Source of the DNA: Chamaecyparis obtusa
Taxonomy: Eukaryota; Streptophyta; Pinopsida; Cupressales; Cupressaceae
NCBI GenBank assembly: GCA_027943335.1
Contig: BSBK01002802.1
Span: 558,001-622,000 of the forward strand
DNA: 64,000 bases
Direction: 5' to 3'
The notes under the pieces are model-generated. The model saw only the letters and a program-made list of their open reading frames with translations. It ran no database searches and was not told where the DNA came from. Shown here one piece after another: positions 12,901 to 27,900 of the stretch. The position numbers and the translations under genes were made by a program. Every line of letters begins with the position of its first letter. Position 1 is the stretch's first letter.

Positions 12901-15900
12901 AAGATTGGCAAAGTCAAGCCACTGTTGATGAATCTTACTAGCATCATCTGGATTGTTCGTTTTTGAAAGGGCCTTGAAGAAGCCCCCTTTCACCTAAGTT
13001 GAACAAATAAAAAACATATTAATTATTAATTTGAAATTTGAAAACTAAGAACTTTGGAGCTTGCTATTTCACATTTTGATTTAATTAAATAATTTTAAAT
13101 TGAAAACTTGAGATTTCAGATTTGAGACTCACCTCCTTATCCCTAGATGGAATGACTCTCCCAGGTCTCGGTGCATACCATTTAGGATTCACAACATAGG
13201 CTGCCATATGGAGCAGAGTGTTCATAATGTTCCACTGTCGCGCCACAATGGGCCTAATATGCTCCTCATAAATCTCCAAAGTAGGGTCCCTGACATGAAT
13301 AACATGCTTGATCTGTCCAAGCATGCTATCAAAGGTCTCATAAATCTCTCCAAGCCTAGGAGAGTCAGTATCAACATATCTAATGACCCGCACAATGAGC
13401 TCAATGAAGGAGCAAATGTATCTGCAAATGCAAGCAAGTTACAAGTTAGAAACATACAAAAATTTTAAATTCTCAATTCTTAAATAATAAAATCAGCAAA
13501 ATCCTTAAATCAGAAATAATTTTATTAAATCAGCAATAACAATTGTTTAAGTTTCTTACCTCATAGTAGACCACCAATTATCATCAAAGATTATTTGTTT
13601 CAAACTTCTTCCATCATGTGTGCTAGATTCATGCCATCTATTCCACTCTGCATTGACCACCATGGACTGTAAGGCCTCTTGGACCTCAAGCATCCTCTCC
13701 ATCAAAATAAAGTAGCTAGCATATCTAGTCTCCACGGGCTTGAAGAATTCTTTCTTTGAAAATGTCCTAAATAATGCAAGAGATTTGTGATGATTGCAAA
13801 TAAACATTTGCACATCTCTAGCCTCAAACACCATAGCCTTTATCCAATCAATTTTCCCAATGTCCTTCAAGGTGTTGTTCAATGCATGTACACATGGGGT
13901 CCAAAAAATGTGCCTATAAGTACTCTCCACCATTAATCCAACTGACCTACACACCCGGGCTGAATCTGTCACTACCTGCACAACATTTGAAGATCCAACC
14001 TCTTCTATAGCATCTTTTAAAATCTGAAATTGGAAGGCTGCATCCTTCCTTTTCCTTGAACAATCTATGGCTCTAAGAAAATAAGAGCCCGCTGAGCTAG
14101 TGACAATAATATTGATGAGTGGCCGATGCTTGATATCGGTCCACCCATCCATGATGATGGAGCATCCCTTAGCCATCAGTGTCTGTCTCATTTCCTCCAT
14201 CAAAATACTCACTTTTGAATATTCTTTATCAAGAATAGTGGTGCGTAGTTTTATCTCACCAGGTGGTACAAATGAGGGACCAACAACATACATATCTTTG
14301 CACATTTGTTTATAAAATGAGGAACGTGACACATAGAATGGTATGCCATGAGCAAAAAGAAACCTCTCAATAGATTCTTCAACCCTCTCCTTTGCTTGCA
14401 AATTAAATAATTCAGCAACATTGGTTTCTCTTTTAATCTTCTTGCCTACTAGAAGGCTCTTTCCCTTTCCGGTAGAAGTGGGAGTTGGTATGGCACTTTC
14501 TTCCCTAGTAGAAGGTTGACTCAAATCTTGCAAAGCTCGCAAACTAGCTTGCACTTGCTCTACTAAAGCCCCTGATTTTAGTGCCCCCTCCTTTATGTGC
14601 AACCTAGTGGCCTCTAGTTTTTCTATTTGTGTTATAGCTTTGCAACCTTTAACCCCTTGACCACCTGTCCACAAAAGATGGCAATCAACTCTAGTATAGC
14701 TGCCAAAATAATGTTTTTTGCACAAATGGCACTCCCATTCCCTACTAAAACTTCACTCAAAATGCCCTTTGTATGTTGCACAATGCAAAACAAATGTAAA
14801 ACTAAAATGAAATGCAAAGAAATGGCCATAATAAGAAAGACATACCTAGAATGAAGAAGATTTTATGCCAAACCCTCCTCTTGCAACTTAAAAATGAAGG
14901 CTTTGCTGCTGCTCCTCTTTCTTCTTCTTCTTCTTTTGAATGAATTAAATGAACAAATGAAAGAGACTTAGCCCTTTTAGCATCCAAAATAGGGTTAGCA
15001 ATTTTTTATTTCATATTTGAGACCATGTGGGGCCCCACAGTAATTTTTTTATTTAAAAAAAAACACTTTTTGCTTGATGCGGATGTTTTTTTTTTTTGTT
15101 GGGAAATCATGGATGGGATTGGGTACTAGGGACAGTTGGGTCGTCCCCCGACCGTCCCCAGTACCCAATTCCGTCCTCCCATTTCTGAGGACGGTCTTTT
15201 AGCATCCAAAATAGGGTTAGCAATTTTTTATTTCATATTTGAGACCATGTAGGGCCCCACAGTAATTTTTTTTTTAAAAAGCACTTTTTGCTTGATGCGG
15301 ATGTTTTTTGTTTTTTTTTTCTGGGAAATCGTGGATGGGATTGGGTACTAGGGACAATAAGGTTGTCCCCCGACCGTCCCTGGTACCCAATTCCATCCCC
15401 TCGTTTCTGAGGACAGTCGGGCTGTCCCCCGACCGTCCCCGGTACCCAATTCCATCCCCCCGTTTTTGAAACTTCATTATTTTGTCAAAAGGGTTCCCTT
15501 TTTGGGAATGGAAATGGGACGGATAGGGGATGCCGAATTTTCGCCCCTACTCTTGATACAAAATGGGGAGGGGAATGGGGGTATTTTGTCAGGGGACGCG
15601 TCCCGGTGGAATGTAGTGTTTTTCTCTATTTTGCACATGTTTTGATTCAGAAGTGATGTCTGGATCACATTCTTACATGGGATAAATTTTGGCTACTTTT
15701 TTGAAGATTTTAAATTTGGGTGATGATGTATTTGTAAGGAAAACAACAATGCGGAAACACCTTCCTAATGCCAAATTTGCAGGGGAAATAATAAAGATTT
15801 TGAATTTACTTCAAACTATTGAGATAAGCAGAAGAAACTAGAACATAGAAAATGTCATGCACACAAGATAAACACAAGAAACCAAATTTACGTGGGAAAC

Positions 15901-18900
15901 CCTTTCGGGAAAAAAACCCACCACCCAAGAACCCGAGAAACTTCTTTGTATTACAGTAAACAATGTTACATACAATTCACAACGGATTATTGCACAGGGT
16001 CACAGGCTCAGATTGTGTTACAATAAACCCGACACTTCACTATTTCAGCCCCCAAATTCCTAACGAATCTCGTAGACATTTATATACTTTTCAATTCGTT
16101 ACAAAATTCGGTTATGTCAACGGTCAACCAACTTTGCCTCACATCGTATCAAAACTGACACCCAACGTACTCGAAATGGCACCGTACCAGACCACCATAC
16201 CGGAACTGGCACCATGCTGACACCGTACTGGAACTCCTCACTGTACTTATACCAGCACTAGTCTCCGTGTATGGATTTACCATACTCATCGTACCACTTC
16301 ACCATACTGGGCCTCCTCGTACCGGCTGCACCATACAACTACTGCACCGTATGGCCTTACTTCCCCTATGGTGGACCTCGTATGATGGACCCCACACGAT
16401 GGACTCGTCGTTCGGTGAGCTAACTGTACGGTGGCTTCACTGTTACTTTGTCATATTTGCCAACACCATCGGGTGGGCTTAGTACTTACCCGTACGGTGG
16501 ACTTGCCATACGATGGACTTACCCATACGGTGCCTTACGTACGAAGTCACCCCAACAGCATTGCATCCCATTAATCTGGGGTTATGCTATAATGTGCCAC
16601 ACACTCTTTTCACTACAATCTTGGAGAATTTCTTTTGAGTTATTTGATTAAATGTACCCTATATATTCATTACACTACAATCTCATTGAATGTCTATTGA
16701 TGCTATGTGCTGCATTATTGGGTCATGCTCTTGTGAATGTCCCCAATTACATTTGTGAATGCTAGCTTAACTTAGCATTAATTTGATTTTTAATGCAATC
16801 CCGAGGTATTGTTGTCTGTGAAATGTTACAGCAAGAACAGTCTTTGAACAAGAGTAGAATTATGAAGGATGCTTATTTTGGGGTACAATAGTAGAATAAT
16901 TAAGGATGTTTTTTCTCTTTTGTACGCATTTTGATTTAGAAGTGATGTTTGGATCACATTCTTTCATGGGATTAATTTTGGCTACATTTTTTAATATTTT
17001 AAATGTGGCCTATGCTCCATTGCATCCCATTAAATACCCATACTCAGACCTATGCCCATCCAGTACAGGTAGAAACCAATTTAGAAGAGCTTAGTATAAT
17101 ATAGTTATTGTCATTATAGCCCTATGCAAGTCCTCAAAAGAAACAAGAAAATTCAAGAATATGATTTATTTACTGTTTTTGCATATTTTGAAATATTCCC
17201 TAGAAATCAGAAATAGAGGTTTTGGATTTTTCAATGAGTTCAATATGATAAATGTTTACTGCCTTACATACAACAACATGACTATAAAATTAAAATAGAC
17301 AATTCCTTTAATCTACATAATTTTATTATTATAAACATCTTAAAGCCAACAACATGAGGACTTTAAGTAAGAGGTAGAAACCCAGAGTAAGACTATATAC
17401 TGGGCCTTTATGAAAAGAAGCCTTGTGATGTTAGATATACTACATCTTTGAGGTGACAAGATCTATAGCCAATGATCTCTGTACTTTGATACCAAATGAT
17501 ATTAACTAAGAGAGCCAGTTGCAACAAAAAGAAGAAAAAGGCGAGTTTGCTGCAACTGCTTTTGTTGTATATTTGTATTATGTACCTCCATAAAGAAAAT
17601 ATGTTCAGGGAATCTTCTAGAAGTAAAAAGATTCTAAAAGAAGAAAGAAAGGTAGACAAGGAAGATTCTTGGAAATGAGTGAGAAGCTAATAGAGAATTT
17701 ATGTAAAGATGATAAAAGCTATACGTTAAGCATGTTTTCAACTTACTCATCTGACATGTCAGACTGATTCTTCAAGGGGAAAATTCTTCTTTTTCACAGT
17801 TTTGAAACCGAATTTATATTATATCTGAAACATATTTATTTTTAATTCTTTTGGCATCATTCTGCTTTCAACTCTGCATTTCTCTAATTTCATTTCTAAA
17901 GTTTCTTATTTTTCTTTACTTTCCATCACTAGAATGACAAGTTCAGTACCTTTATCACCCATATGTGCATCTTTCAGATGGTAATTAACTTTTTCTTCAA
18001 TCTTGAGTACTCGCTTATTTTCCTACCATTCTGGTTTCTCCTTTTCTATTTATCTTTGTGAACTCTTATGATATTTAGAAGGCTCAAAATTCTGACATTT
18101 TTTCTTAATCTTTTTACATTTTGGTTCTTTGGACAATTAATGACCATTTCAAGGAAGGTTTTATAACAAAAACTATGGTATCTTGATCAAGCCACCGAGT
18201 CTGTTGGGTTTGTTGCACATCTAGCATCATCTTTCTGGCATGAGTGTATATAAATTCTCTTGGGCTGTGCTAGAGTCCTTATTCCAAGGAAGTTTTTCCA
18301 TTAAAAAATGTGTTTGCATGATCAAGTTATTGGTTCCGTTGGATTTTTTGCGTGTCATCATTCTGGCATGAGTGTATTTGAATTCATTTGTGGTCTGCCA
18401 GAGTTTAGAAATTTAATGTACTATTTTTGAAGTGAGCTGTAAATGTGTGTGTATTTTAAATATAGGATTACTAGCCACCTGATACATCTGATTTGTATAC
18501 AAATGTTGAAGCATGTTACTTATTCCCAGTTCCATAAGAGATTATGTAAAATTTTAAAGCATTTTCGTGGTTGTTTCAATTTCCATGTTGCTTCATCTTT
18601 GCAGTTTACCGGCTGATCAGTCCTATATAGTTGGTGTAGAAGATTTTGTTTCCATTTCATTCAAAGACCATATTTGCAAAATTTTATTTTACTGAAAGAA
18701 GTTGGCATTTGCTGCTGTGCCAGATAGTTGCATTTGCTGTTTTTTCCCACCAGCAGTACGCATTAGCTGCAAAGGATGCTCTTAATGTAAGAAGATTTTC
18801 AGAAACTGGTATCTTTTACTTTCTTTGCATTTTATTCTCAAGTCTATATTTCTTTGCTATTGTTTCTAATGTGATTATCTGTACCTTTAGTTTGGAAAGA

Positions 18901-21900
18901 TAATTAAAATTCAGTTTGAAGAATTTCTCCATTTTCAACTAACTAGAAAATAAAATAAGGCATTATCACTGAACATCGAAATTAATAAGGTATTGCTAAC
19001 ATTATTTCTGTGGTCATTTAGTAGAGCAGCCTCTGAATTTTTGGGTTGGTAAACTTATGCTCACATAGACTGATTAATGTTTATCTGACCTTGTTTAATA
19101 CAATATATGAGTTTTTGTTTATTATAGGAAGGCCAGTTATTCTAAAGGTTGTACATTTTGTATTAGTTTTCTTCATTAAGATATGATTTCCATTTGTGAT
19201 TTCCACTCATGATAGTTGTATGGAGCTAGAAGTACAATTTATGGCAAATCCATGATGAAATTAGAGAGAACAGTAGAGGAACAACAAATTACCTCTTACA
19301 ATACAAGCAAATATCCTCTTTGTTCAAAAGAAATTGACACTTTTTTTTTTCAAATTTACAACGATATATCCAAAGTACCAAATAGGCTTCAAGTTGAAAT
19401 TCTTTAATTTTGGAAGAAATTCTGCAAAAAGTGTTCATGTAGAACTATAGAACTCCTGAATATATTCCCAATGCTGCAAGAATCAGGAAAATCAAAGTCC
19501 AGAGCAAAAAGTTATGAGCTTGGAGGGGAAAAAGCTAGATTTGACTTCAACCTGGAATAACAGGCATAAAACAACAAAATCTCTGCAAGACACCTGTACC
19601 ATGGTAAAGTTGACGAAGCCAACTTTCTGTCAATATCTTGTTTGCAAAGAACACCTCCATATGAGAAAGTTAGGACAAAATGAAAACAACCTCCTTTTAG
19701 GGATTAGGGGGTCAAAGCACAGGCCCTGCCCCTTTGTGCATGCACCTGGTCATCAATAGGATTGCATGCTATATAAGAGGGTTTTAAAAAAAGTGAGGGT
19801 CACGCCTTAGCCACCTGGCAGTAAACCTTAAGTGATCAGCCCTTGAAGGCTTTAAGCCCCTTCTGACCATTCCAAATTGCAAATTATTTATTTTATAAAT
19901 GATTTAAATAAAAAGTGAATTGTACCATATTATGATGTAGCATCACAGCAACCACGCACAGAACCAAAGAATATTTTGCCACTTGACAGAGAATATTCTG
20001 CCAAGTTGACCCTGATTGTGCGGACTGTACATCACTGATGCCTGCAAGGTAAGACAGTTTATAGATTATACGCTGTATGAACATAGAAGCTAGTGAATAC
20101 AGTCAAACACTTAAGAAAACAGCCAAAAAATTTCTAACCTCCAAAATTGATGAATTTGAAATGAAAATAGAGGTTTTTGGGCCCTCCGGACTCAACCGCA
20201 AGGTCTATTTTATCCCAATTTGACCCAGTAAAAGCATCTGCCCAAATCACCCTAAACAATGGGAAGTAGTCTTTAGATTTGGAGCTTTGATACCATGTAG
20301 GAGTTGATTGGGGACTCTTCAAAACCCTTAGGAACCTTGCAAAACTAAAATAACTTCCATAAGAGAGAAAATGGCAAGTACAGCTTGCTTGATTATGAAT
20401 GCGAGAATGGACATGAGAGGCATTGCTTCTAAAGGCAAGGTGAGAGGCGGGATTAGACAGGATTGTGACATGTGTCGTAATTCTTTATAACGAGACAACT
20501 AAAATAGTAATTATTAAATTCCTAGGTAACTAAAAGTAGTTTTCGAGAGATAAGATCATGTGATAACTAATCAATCTTGTAGGACACCTAGGAGCTAAGT
20601 AAACTCAAGTCATGTGAATAAGTCCCCTACTAAGAACTAGCAAAAACACTAGGTACAAGACCTTATTCACACCAACATCATGATCTAATGCATAATTTAG
20701 AGACTTCAAACTACAATTCTTTTTGTATTCTAGAGTTTCACGAGTCACAAATCAGTAGCTGCTAACTACTTGTTCACCTTTTGATTTATTTGTTTGTACT
20801 TCTGAAAATAAGTAGTTATAACTTATACTTATAACCAGGCACACATGCTAGTATATGCCATGTAATGTTTCTGCATTTTGTTTCTTGAAATATCATGTCA
20901 ATGTTTCTGATTCAGCGGAATGAATATTTGAACAGGGCTTGACATTTGATCCTGAGACAGGAGCAACTTTACATATTGAGCTTGCAAGAGCGAACTCTCG
21001 GATAAAACGATCAGGTACAAACAAAAACTGCTTGAGTTTAAACACTTATTTTTAGAAGAATGTTGCTGTCTTGAATCTCTCTGATGTTTGCTATTGTCTC
21101 AACTGTATAATTTATTGAGTCTGTTTTTGATCTGTGAAAACAAGGCAGCAGAGTTTCTAAGCTATTCTGCATATTTTATGCAGATGATGGAAGCAATGGT
21201 CCTTATGATAAAAAAATCAGAGGACCAATAGGTGCGCCAGGAATATCTGATGATGATGGTATGCTCATGTATATTTCTCACCTTGGTCAATAAGATCAGA
21301 CAGTTTTTGGTAAGGAAGTCTTGACATATAATGTGAAAGTACAGTCTAAAACAATTAGACATCCATCATAGCACTTCGCTTCTTGTTGTGGTGACAAAAT
21401 CATGAATCTCCAGTTTTCACTCATTAATAAGGGAGTATATATTTTGTAAAGGGAAGTGTTCAGTACAAGCCTGAGTTGATATCCCATCCTGGAAATATAT
21501 GCTTCCGTTTTTTTACACAGATCCTTCAAAAGTCAAATTACATCTTCCTTCCCAAAAGGTTTGAGGGTATTATCAGCTGAAGACCATACAGTAAGAGCCA
21601 TGTAGACTTCCTAGAAAACCAAAGTATCAACAGATTGGTTCCTTTGATGAACAGGTCTAAGGAAGATATGAAGAAAACAATGATGCATATGAGACAATAT
21701 TTTGAGGAAATCTATATTTCCAAAAATTACTTTCTATCTCTTTCCTGCCACATCATACACACAAACTGATAAGGATATCAGTTGTAGCTAGTCTGTTCTT
21801 TCTCTTACATCTGACACAAGAGTCCAATCTTTAAGGCACAAGGTGTGGATTAGTTGCACTCCATGCAGCCACGTTTCTTTCAGGCATTCTTGTTCTCTTA

Positions 21901-24900
21901 ATCCCTCTCATACTAAATTTTGAATCATTCATTACTGATCACCTGTACTCCAGTTTGTTGAGTTGACCTTACTGGGCCTGAGGCAGCTGTAAAAAGTAAA
22001 AGACATAGACTAGAAGATTCATCTAATGTTAAGCCAAATATGGTTCCTTTTACGTTTGTCCAACATTTTTAAGGTCTGCTTGAATCTAGCATCAGAGTCA
22101 ACTATCTCCTATCAACACATTTGTGGAAATATCACTTTACGCAAATCATCTTTCTTACTTTGTGATCCAATTAACACATCCCTTTCCTTGAAAATATTCT
22201 TTCTGCTAGTATGAGAAGACAACCAAGAGAGCAATACAACTATTCACATCAATAGGTAGTTCTGACATTGATATCTCATCTATGCCTATAAACTTGAAGA
22301 TTCCACTCAAGTGAGATTGTGAAATTTGTCTATTTACCAAGCTTTCCAAATTTTCTTCAGAACATGAGAACCCTGAAAGATGAAATATGTAGTGTTACAT
22401 ATTATCATCAACGAGAGAAGAGGACAGTTTCATTCCCAAATATTTTCTTTAGTTGAGAATCTGATGCCTAATCAAAGTTTCCCTCACAATGGACTATTCT
22501 CAAATCAACCAGCCAAAACTGTCCTTTTTCTCTATCTAGATTGCAAATCTTGTGTAATGTGAAGAACTATGTATTAGCACTGATGAGAAAAGGATTCTTT
22601 CATACCTAAATGTTTTCTTTAGTTTAGAGAATTTGATGCTTATTCAAAGTCCTCCATACATCAGCTCTACTAATCCTATTTATGGTTAACCCCAAACCTT
22701 GGGTTCTATAAACCTATTCTATTTCAAAGTTCACCTCAAAGCTAATTTCTAAGGATCGTTATAAGCTTGCAGTATCCAGAATCATTAGAAAATTATGTTA
22801 ATATATGAAGACATTAGCTTGCAGTATCTAGAAGATATGTATTTGGTTTCTACGTATTTTAGAAAATAAAATGAAATTTCTGATAGGTGAGAAATATATG
22901 AACAGGGAATTGATATAAATATGATGCAAGGTGCATGTATCATTGAGATGCATGTCTATCAGGTGTTTTAAGCATGCCATCCCCTTTTGAAAATGCTTCA
23001 TCCCATAGTTGGTAAACTTGCCAAGGTCTGAAAATTTTTTTTGGGAAAAACTCGGCCAGTTTTCGGCAAAAAATTTGGGAACTTCAAAAATTACTTAAAT
23101 TTAATTAGAAATGCATTTTTTTGCAAAATTTAATGAGAAGATGCATCCAATGAGTCAATAAATGAGAACACAAAAGAAACAAGCTAAGTCTAGATATATT
23201 CAAACGCAAAGTGGGTACAAAATCACATTCTCATGAGGAATGCTGATGGCTGGTAGCAAAATATTCTGTAAAACAAAAAGTAAATGCATAATCACAATTA
23301 CATCTTCCTCTTCCCAGCTCTAGTAAAAACTAAGGGAGAGGTAGAACTAGAGGGTCTAGTCCTAGAAGCCTGCTATGGGCATGAGTGTGCCTCCTCACTT
23401 AGTATGTTTGACCCAGTATGTGGCTTGTCCTCCATTGTGGATGTAGCTCCTCCTAGCACTGTCAATGACTCCTCATCCGACTCGTCCTTGTTGTTTAATG
23501 GAGCCTAATCAGACTTTGAAAGTTAATTTTTCCCCTCTTTTATCAACACATTTTCCCCCCAAATTTTTCAATGGGGGTTTGGGGGCAGCGCTCCACAAAG
23601 CCGAAAACAACTTTTATTATTGTACAAAGGTGTCAAGGGCTATTTTTTTTTATTGGATGACATATTCTAACCCTATTTTTGTAACTGACATAAGTTAGCA
23701 AGGGTTTGGAAGACTATTTTTCCCCCTTTCAGCAAAATAGAAGCACACAAATGACAAATATAAAATGACTTGGGCCATTTTTTTGCTTTAAATGCTAGAA
23801 GACTCGCCAAACTGAGTTTTTGACTCGGACTTGCCAAAAACTCTTCAAGTGCTCGGTGAGTTTTTCACAAAAACTCGACAAGTTTCCTCTAAGAGTAAAA
23901 GTCATAAAAACTCGCAGAGCAAAAAAAACTCGGTGAGTTTTTGCAACTTCTCGAGTACTCCGCGAGTATGCCATCTATGCTTCATCCTAAAAGTACATAA
24001 TGATGATAGGTAGTGCATCTTGACAAATTTTCACAACATTGACACATCAAATAATGATGGGTCCTTTGGAGATCATTCTTGATAGGAATTGAGTATTGTT
24101 GTAAGTCATTACTTGAATTTCATTAGCTTTTGATTTTGTTTGAATTTTTCTTGAGTATCTTTTGCACCTTTTACTATTAAGACCTTTAGAACTCTTGTGC
24201 TGGAATTGAATACTTTTTACCAATGTTGAAAGTGATAAGGGTTGATCATAGCTTCCATTGATACCTTTGTGTTGCTATTTACATTTCTTTCAAAGAGACT
24301 TTTATTTGTGGCAGCTTGAAGGATATTTATATGCAATTATCTCCCTCTTGACTCTGGACTGGTTTTTTTCGGACTGAGGCTTGAGTGATAGTTTAAATTT
24401 CAGTAATATGATCAAAAAATGACTGGCTTCAAGTTCTTTGTTGACGTCAAAACGTGCTTTACTTTAATGGAAATTTCTTTGTAGGTGATGCAATGCCAAT
24501 ATTTTTTGTTTTTGCTTGGATATTGAGGCCACCTATAGTGCCATGGGTAGAGCACAATAATAAAAAGCTCTGTGAATAATTTAACTTGAATCACATGGTG
24601 ACCTTAGGGATTGAAAGGTTAACTCCTTGTAGTGTATCCAATGTTTACGAAGGAAAGGTAAAATAGAGGAACACATAACAGAAAGTGTCATGTCCCCAAA
24701 TGAGACACAATTGTGCATGCTTTTAGCAAGGAACGAAAGTGTTTTTTACAAAAATTATTAATAGTAAAATTACTAATAAGTGCAAAGTATTAAATAATTT
24801 TCGTAACGTTTCATGAGGTCGACATTACATAGCATGTGCTGGGCCAACTACTTCCTTGGGCCTACTTGTGAAGGTGTTTTGTATACATGGATCCATCTGG

Positions 24901-27900
24901 TGAAGAAGGCATTGAGGGTTTATGTTTGTTTTTGCATTCAACAAATACTGTGTTACTTGGGATGAAAACCTCAAGGAGCATTATCGGGTAGGATGAAACC
25001 ACTGCCTAAATTAGGATGAAACCACTGCCTAAATTATATATTTTTCCTTATCTGTATTGCAGCTATCTCTATATGAGTTGCACTTCATTGCAAGATTGAG
25101 CGAAGGGAAGACAAAAGTGACTAGGTGAATCAGTAAGAATAGTGGTCTATAATAGTAGCAGTTATAGGATGTAGGTTGGCGAATTCATTAAACCACGACA
25201 AGATGATTTCCTTTGTTGTGTGTCTAATCGACACCAACAAAGAAAGAAGAGTATATGAGGACACATCCCCCCCAAACTTAGGCGTTCTTGGAATAGGAAC
25301 ATCCTCGGGACATTGGGACATTGTTCCCAAGTTCTTGTGGCGTCGCCTGTTAGTTGTCCAATTGCCACTAGGACGCGGGGACATCCCGACGTCCTCAAAA
25401 CTTCGAGTGCTTAGGAGTCCCTTGATCGTATTGGGGACGTCTAGGCATCCCTCAAAGGCAACAATTTTTTGCAATTAGTTTTTAAAAAAACATAACATTT
25501 TTTAATTTCTTTTTGGGTTCTATTCGAACCCTAAGTGGCTGTGGGGCCTGACCTCTTGAGGGATGATTAGAGGCCTCCATTCACCACATTTTGACATTTT
25601 GTACTTGTTTTGATACCATGCTACTCATTGTAATCATCTTTATGATATTTTTGATATAATAGAAATCTTCCATTTGCCGATTTGACAATTTAAAATTTTA
25701 TTTAGTATTGAGTATTCTAATTTCTAATTAGTAATTCGATATCCAAAACTTCAATGTTCATTGTTCAATGTTCATGTATTTACTATTTAGTATTTGGTGT
25801 TTGCAGTTTTGTTATTTTACTTCTTAATAGTCTTATACATCTTTTCATAACTAGCATTCTAAGTACCAGATGTATAGTATATAGTATATACAACACTGCC
25901 CCCCCTCACCGCTGTCCCCAAATGGAGACCCTTTGTACCAACGCCTCAAAAACCTGCCCCCCCATTCCGCCGTCCCTGACAGTGGTGTAACTATGAAGAA
26001 GAGGTTGTGTTGATGGGATTTCAATGAACATCCTGAATTGAGATCATCATTCCAAAAAGGAGAGGGAGATCATCAATTTTAGAGTCATGCACGGGAAAGA
26101 TATAACCAAGTCACAGGACCAAAGTTAAGATCTGGTTTGTATATGGCCTCATTAAGAGTTTGTTCTTATGACGGATAAAAAAATTGAAGTTTGAATAAGT
26201 ATCCTATTGATATGCTGCTCCACAACAGTTCGTTTTAATTACAAATTCTATGCAATAGAATGAATCTGAAAATTTGAAGTGATGCATTGATTGTTATTGG
26301 CATAATTTGCTATCTATGGCTAACTGCCCTGTCCATTTAATATCTCGAAAGTACTATGTTGGTTATTTGAATGTTGTGGATGAATTTGTCAAAATTGCGA
26401 GGGACATTTTATTGGTATCAGAGCTTGGCATCCTACCAACCTGTTTTTGATTCACGAGTGACAGAGATCAGAGGTATCAATAACGAGAGGAGGCTGCCAT
26501 GGGTGACAAAGAGGAAGACAATCCTTAGGAATTCATTAAGGAGACCAAAGAGTTCCAAACTAGCGTGAGAGATACTATAGTGGAAATTGTCCAAGGGGTT
26601 TGGACCAACAATTGAATGTTGGTAGATGTATACAAATTGAAGTAGAAGGGAGCAGCTTTACTGGTGAGAAGGCCTTGGTCAATCTGATTAGGAAAATGAA
26701 ATGACAAGACTTGATGATGAATGCTATAAATTATGTGCTACCATACACAAAGATATGACATTCAGAGATTTCCTATGCATTAAGTGCTATCATATGCAAA
26801 GATATGACATTCACAAAATTATATGAGATGAAGACAAGGAATGGGAATAGGAGGATAAGGTATGAAGAGAGGAAGGTCATTTGACACTGTTTGGGAAAGA
26901 TCATAATTCCTACTTTTGATGGATTTGGTAGGTCTTCAACAAGGGCTTGGTTGCAGAAATTAGACACATGTCTCAAATCCAATGTTTGAAGAAGAGGCTG
27001 TCATATTTGCCACCTTACACCTTGAAGTAGTGGCTCACGAATGATGGTATCATGGTATAGTAACCCATGGGCATGACTAAATCACCACTTGGAAGACTTT
27101 ATCCAAAGATTGATAGTGACGTTTGATAGAAGAGATCCATTAATTCATTTTGGAGAGTTAGCACAATTGAAGCACAGAGGTAACGTAGAAGACTTTGCAG
27201 CAGGATTAGAGGCTTGTAGTGATGATTCCCGATGTGACAAAAATAATGCTCATAGTCCTATTTGTGGAAGGCCTAGTTGAACCCCTCAAAGGTTTAGTAA
27301 GGGCATTTGATCCAAGCTCATTGCAAGAAGCCATAAAGAGAGCTCCTAGTTTGGAGAATTCAATGTCTAAGGCTAGATTCTATTCCAAGAAAGTATCTTC
27401 TATTCCATCAAACAGATCTATTAAGAAGAGCATGCTACCTCCCAAGGTTTTAGCTCCTAAACCAAACCAAGTAAAGGTGTCTGAGAACAAACTTCAAAGG
27501 AAAAAGCTAGGTTTCACATGCTGGGATCCATGGCAATCGGGACATAGGTGGTTGTGGAAAGGACAAATACATTACATAGAGGTAGTTTTTGATGAGGACG
27601 CAAAGAATGACGAGCTTTAGCGCGAGCCCAAGAAAGCTATAGAAGAGATTGAGCAAGAGCACCAAGGAGGAAAACATCTTGGAGGTACACTTGTAGGACT
27701 ATTAGGGCACCTAGATATGATGCTTTTCACATTCAAGGAGTTTTGCACAAACAAAAGGTGATAATTCTTATTGATAGTGGGGCTTCTCACAAGGACATTG
27801 ATGAAGGGCTAGGAACTAAAATGGGGTTGAAGATGAAAGACATTGAAGTGTTCAATGTTATACTTGCAAGCGAGACAATAGTTCTCTGTTGTTAGCAGGT

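Larger units (their letters stand above)
12010..15616 (-). mobile_element. hAT-superfamily DNA transposon, degenerate autonomous type
   Basis: A 3.6-kb element flanked by an exact 8-bp duplication TGTTTTTC (12002-12009 and 15617-15624), the duplication length typical of hAT. The uninterrupted relative near 16905-16925 shows the same flank without the element. The terminal bases form only a poor imperfect inverted repeat (left end CTTTGCTCCATGGAG). The subterminal regions on both sides are rich in GGGGACG-type motifs. The transposase lies on the minus strand. It sits in intron 1 of the RRM gene, antisense to it. Confidence 0.8.
11760..17015. repeat. Duplicated intron segment, one copy interrupted by two insertions
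   Basis: Sequence at 11760-12009, resumed at 15617-15720, matches 16671-17015 with moderate divergence. Shared landmarks are 'gaaggatgctt', 'ggtacaatagtagaat', 'ttaaggatgttttt', 'agaagtgatgt', 'ggatcacattctt' and 'attttggctac'. The left copy is split by the hAT element (12010-15616) and the LTR-like insert (15721-16557). The right copy is uninterrupted and serves as an empty site. It could alternatively be two copies of a dispersed repeat. Confidence 0.75.

Noticed and set aside
25130..25478. Overlapping frames of 78-114 codons on both strands
   Set aside because: They come from a G/C-rich stretch of a probable hAT-derived repeat. Neither strand shows a domain.
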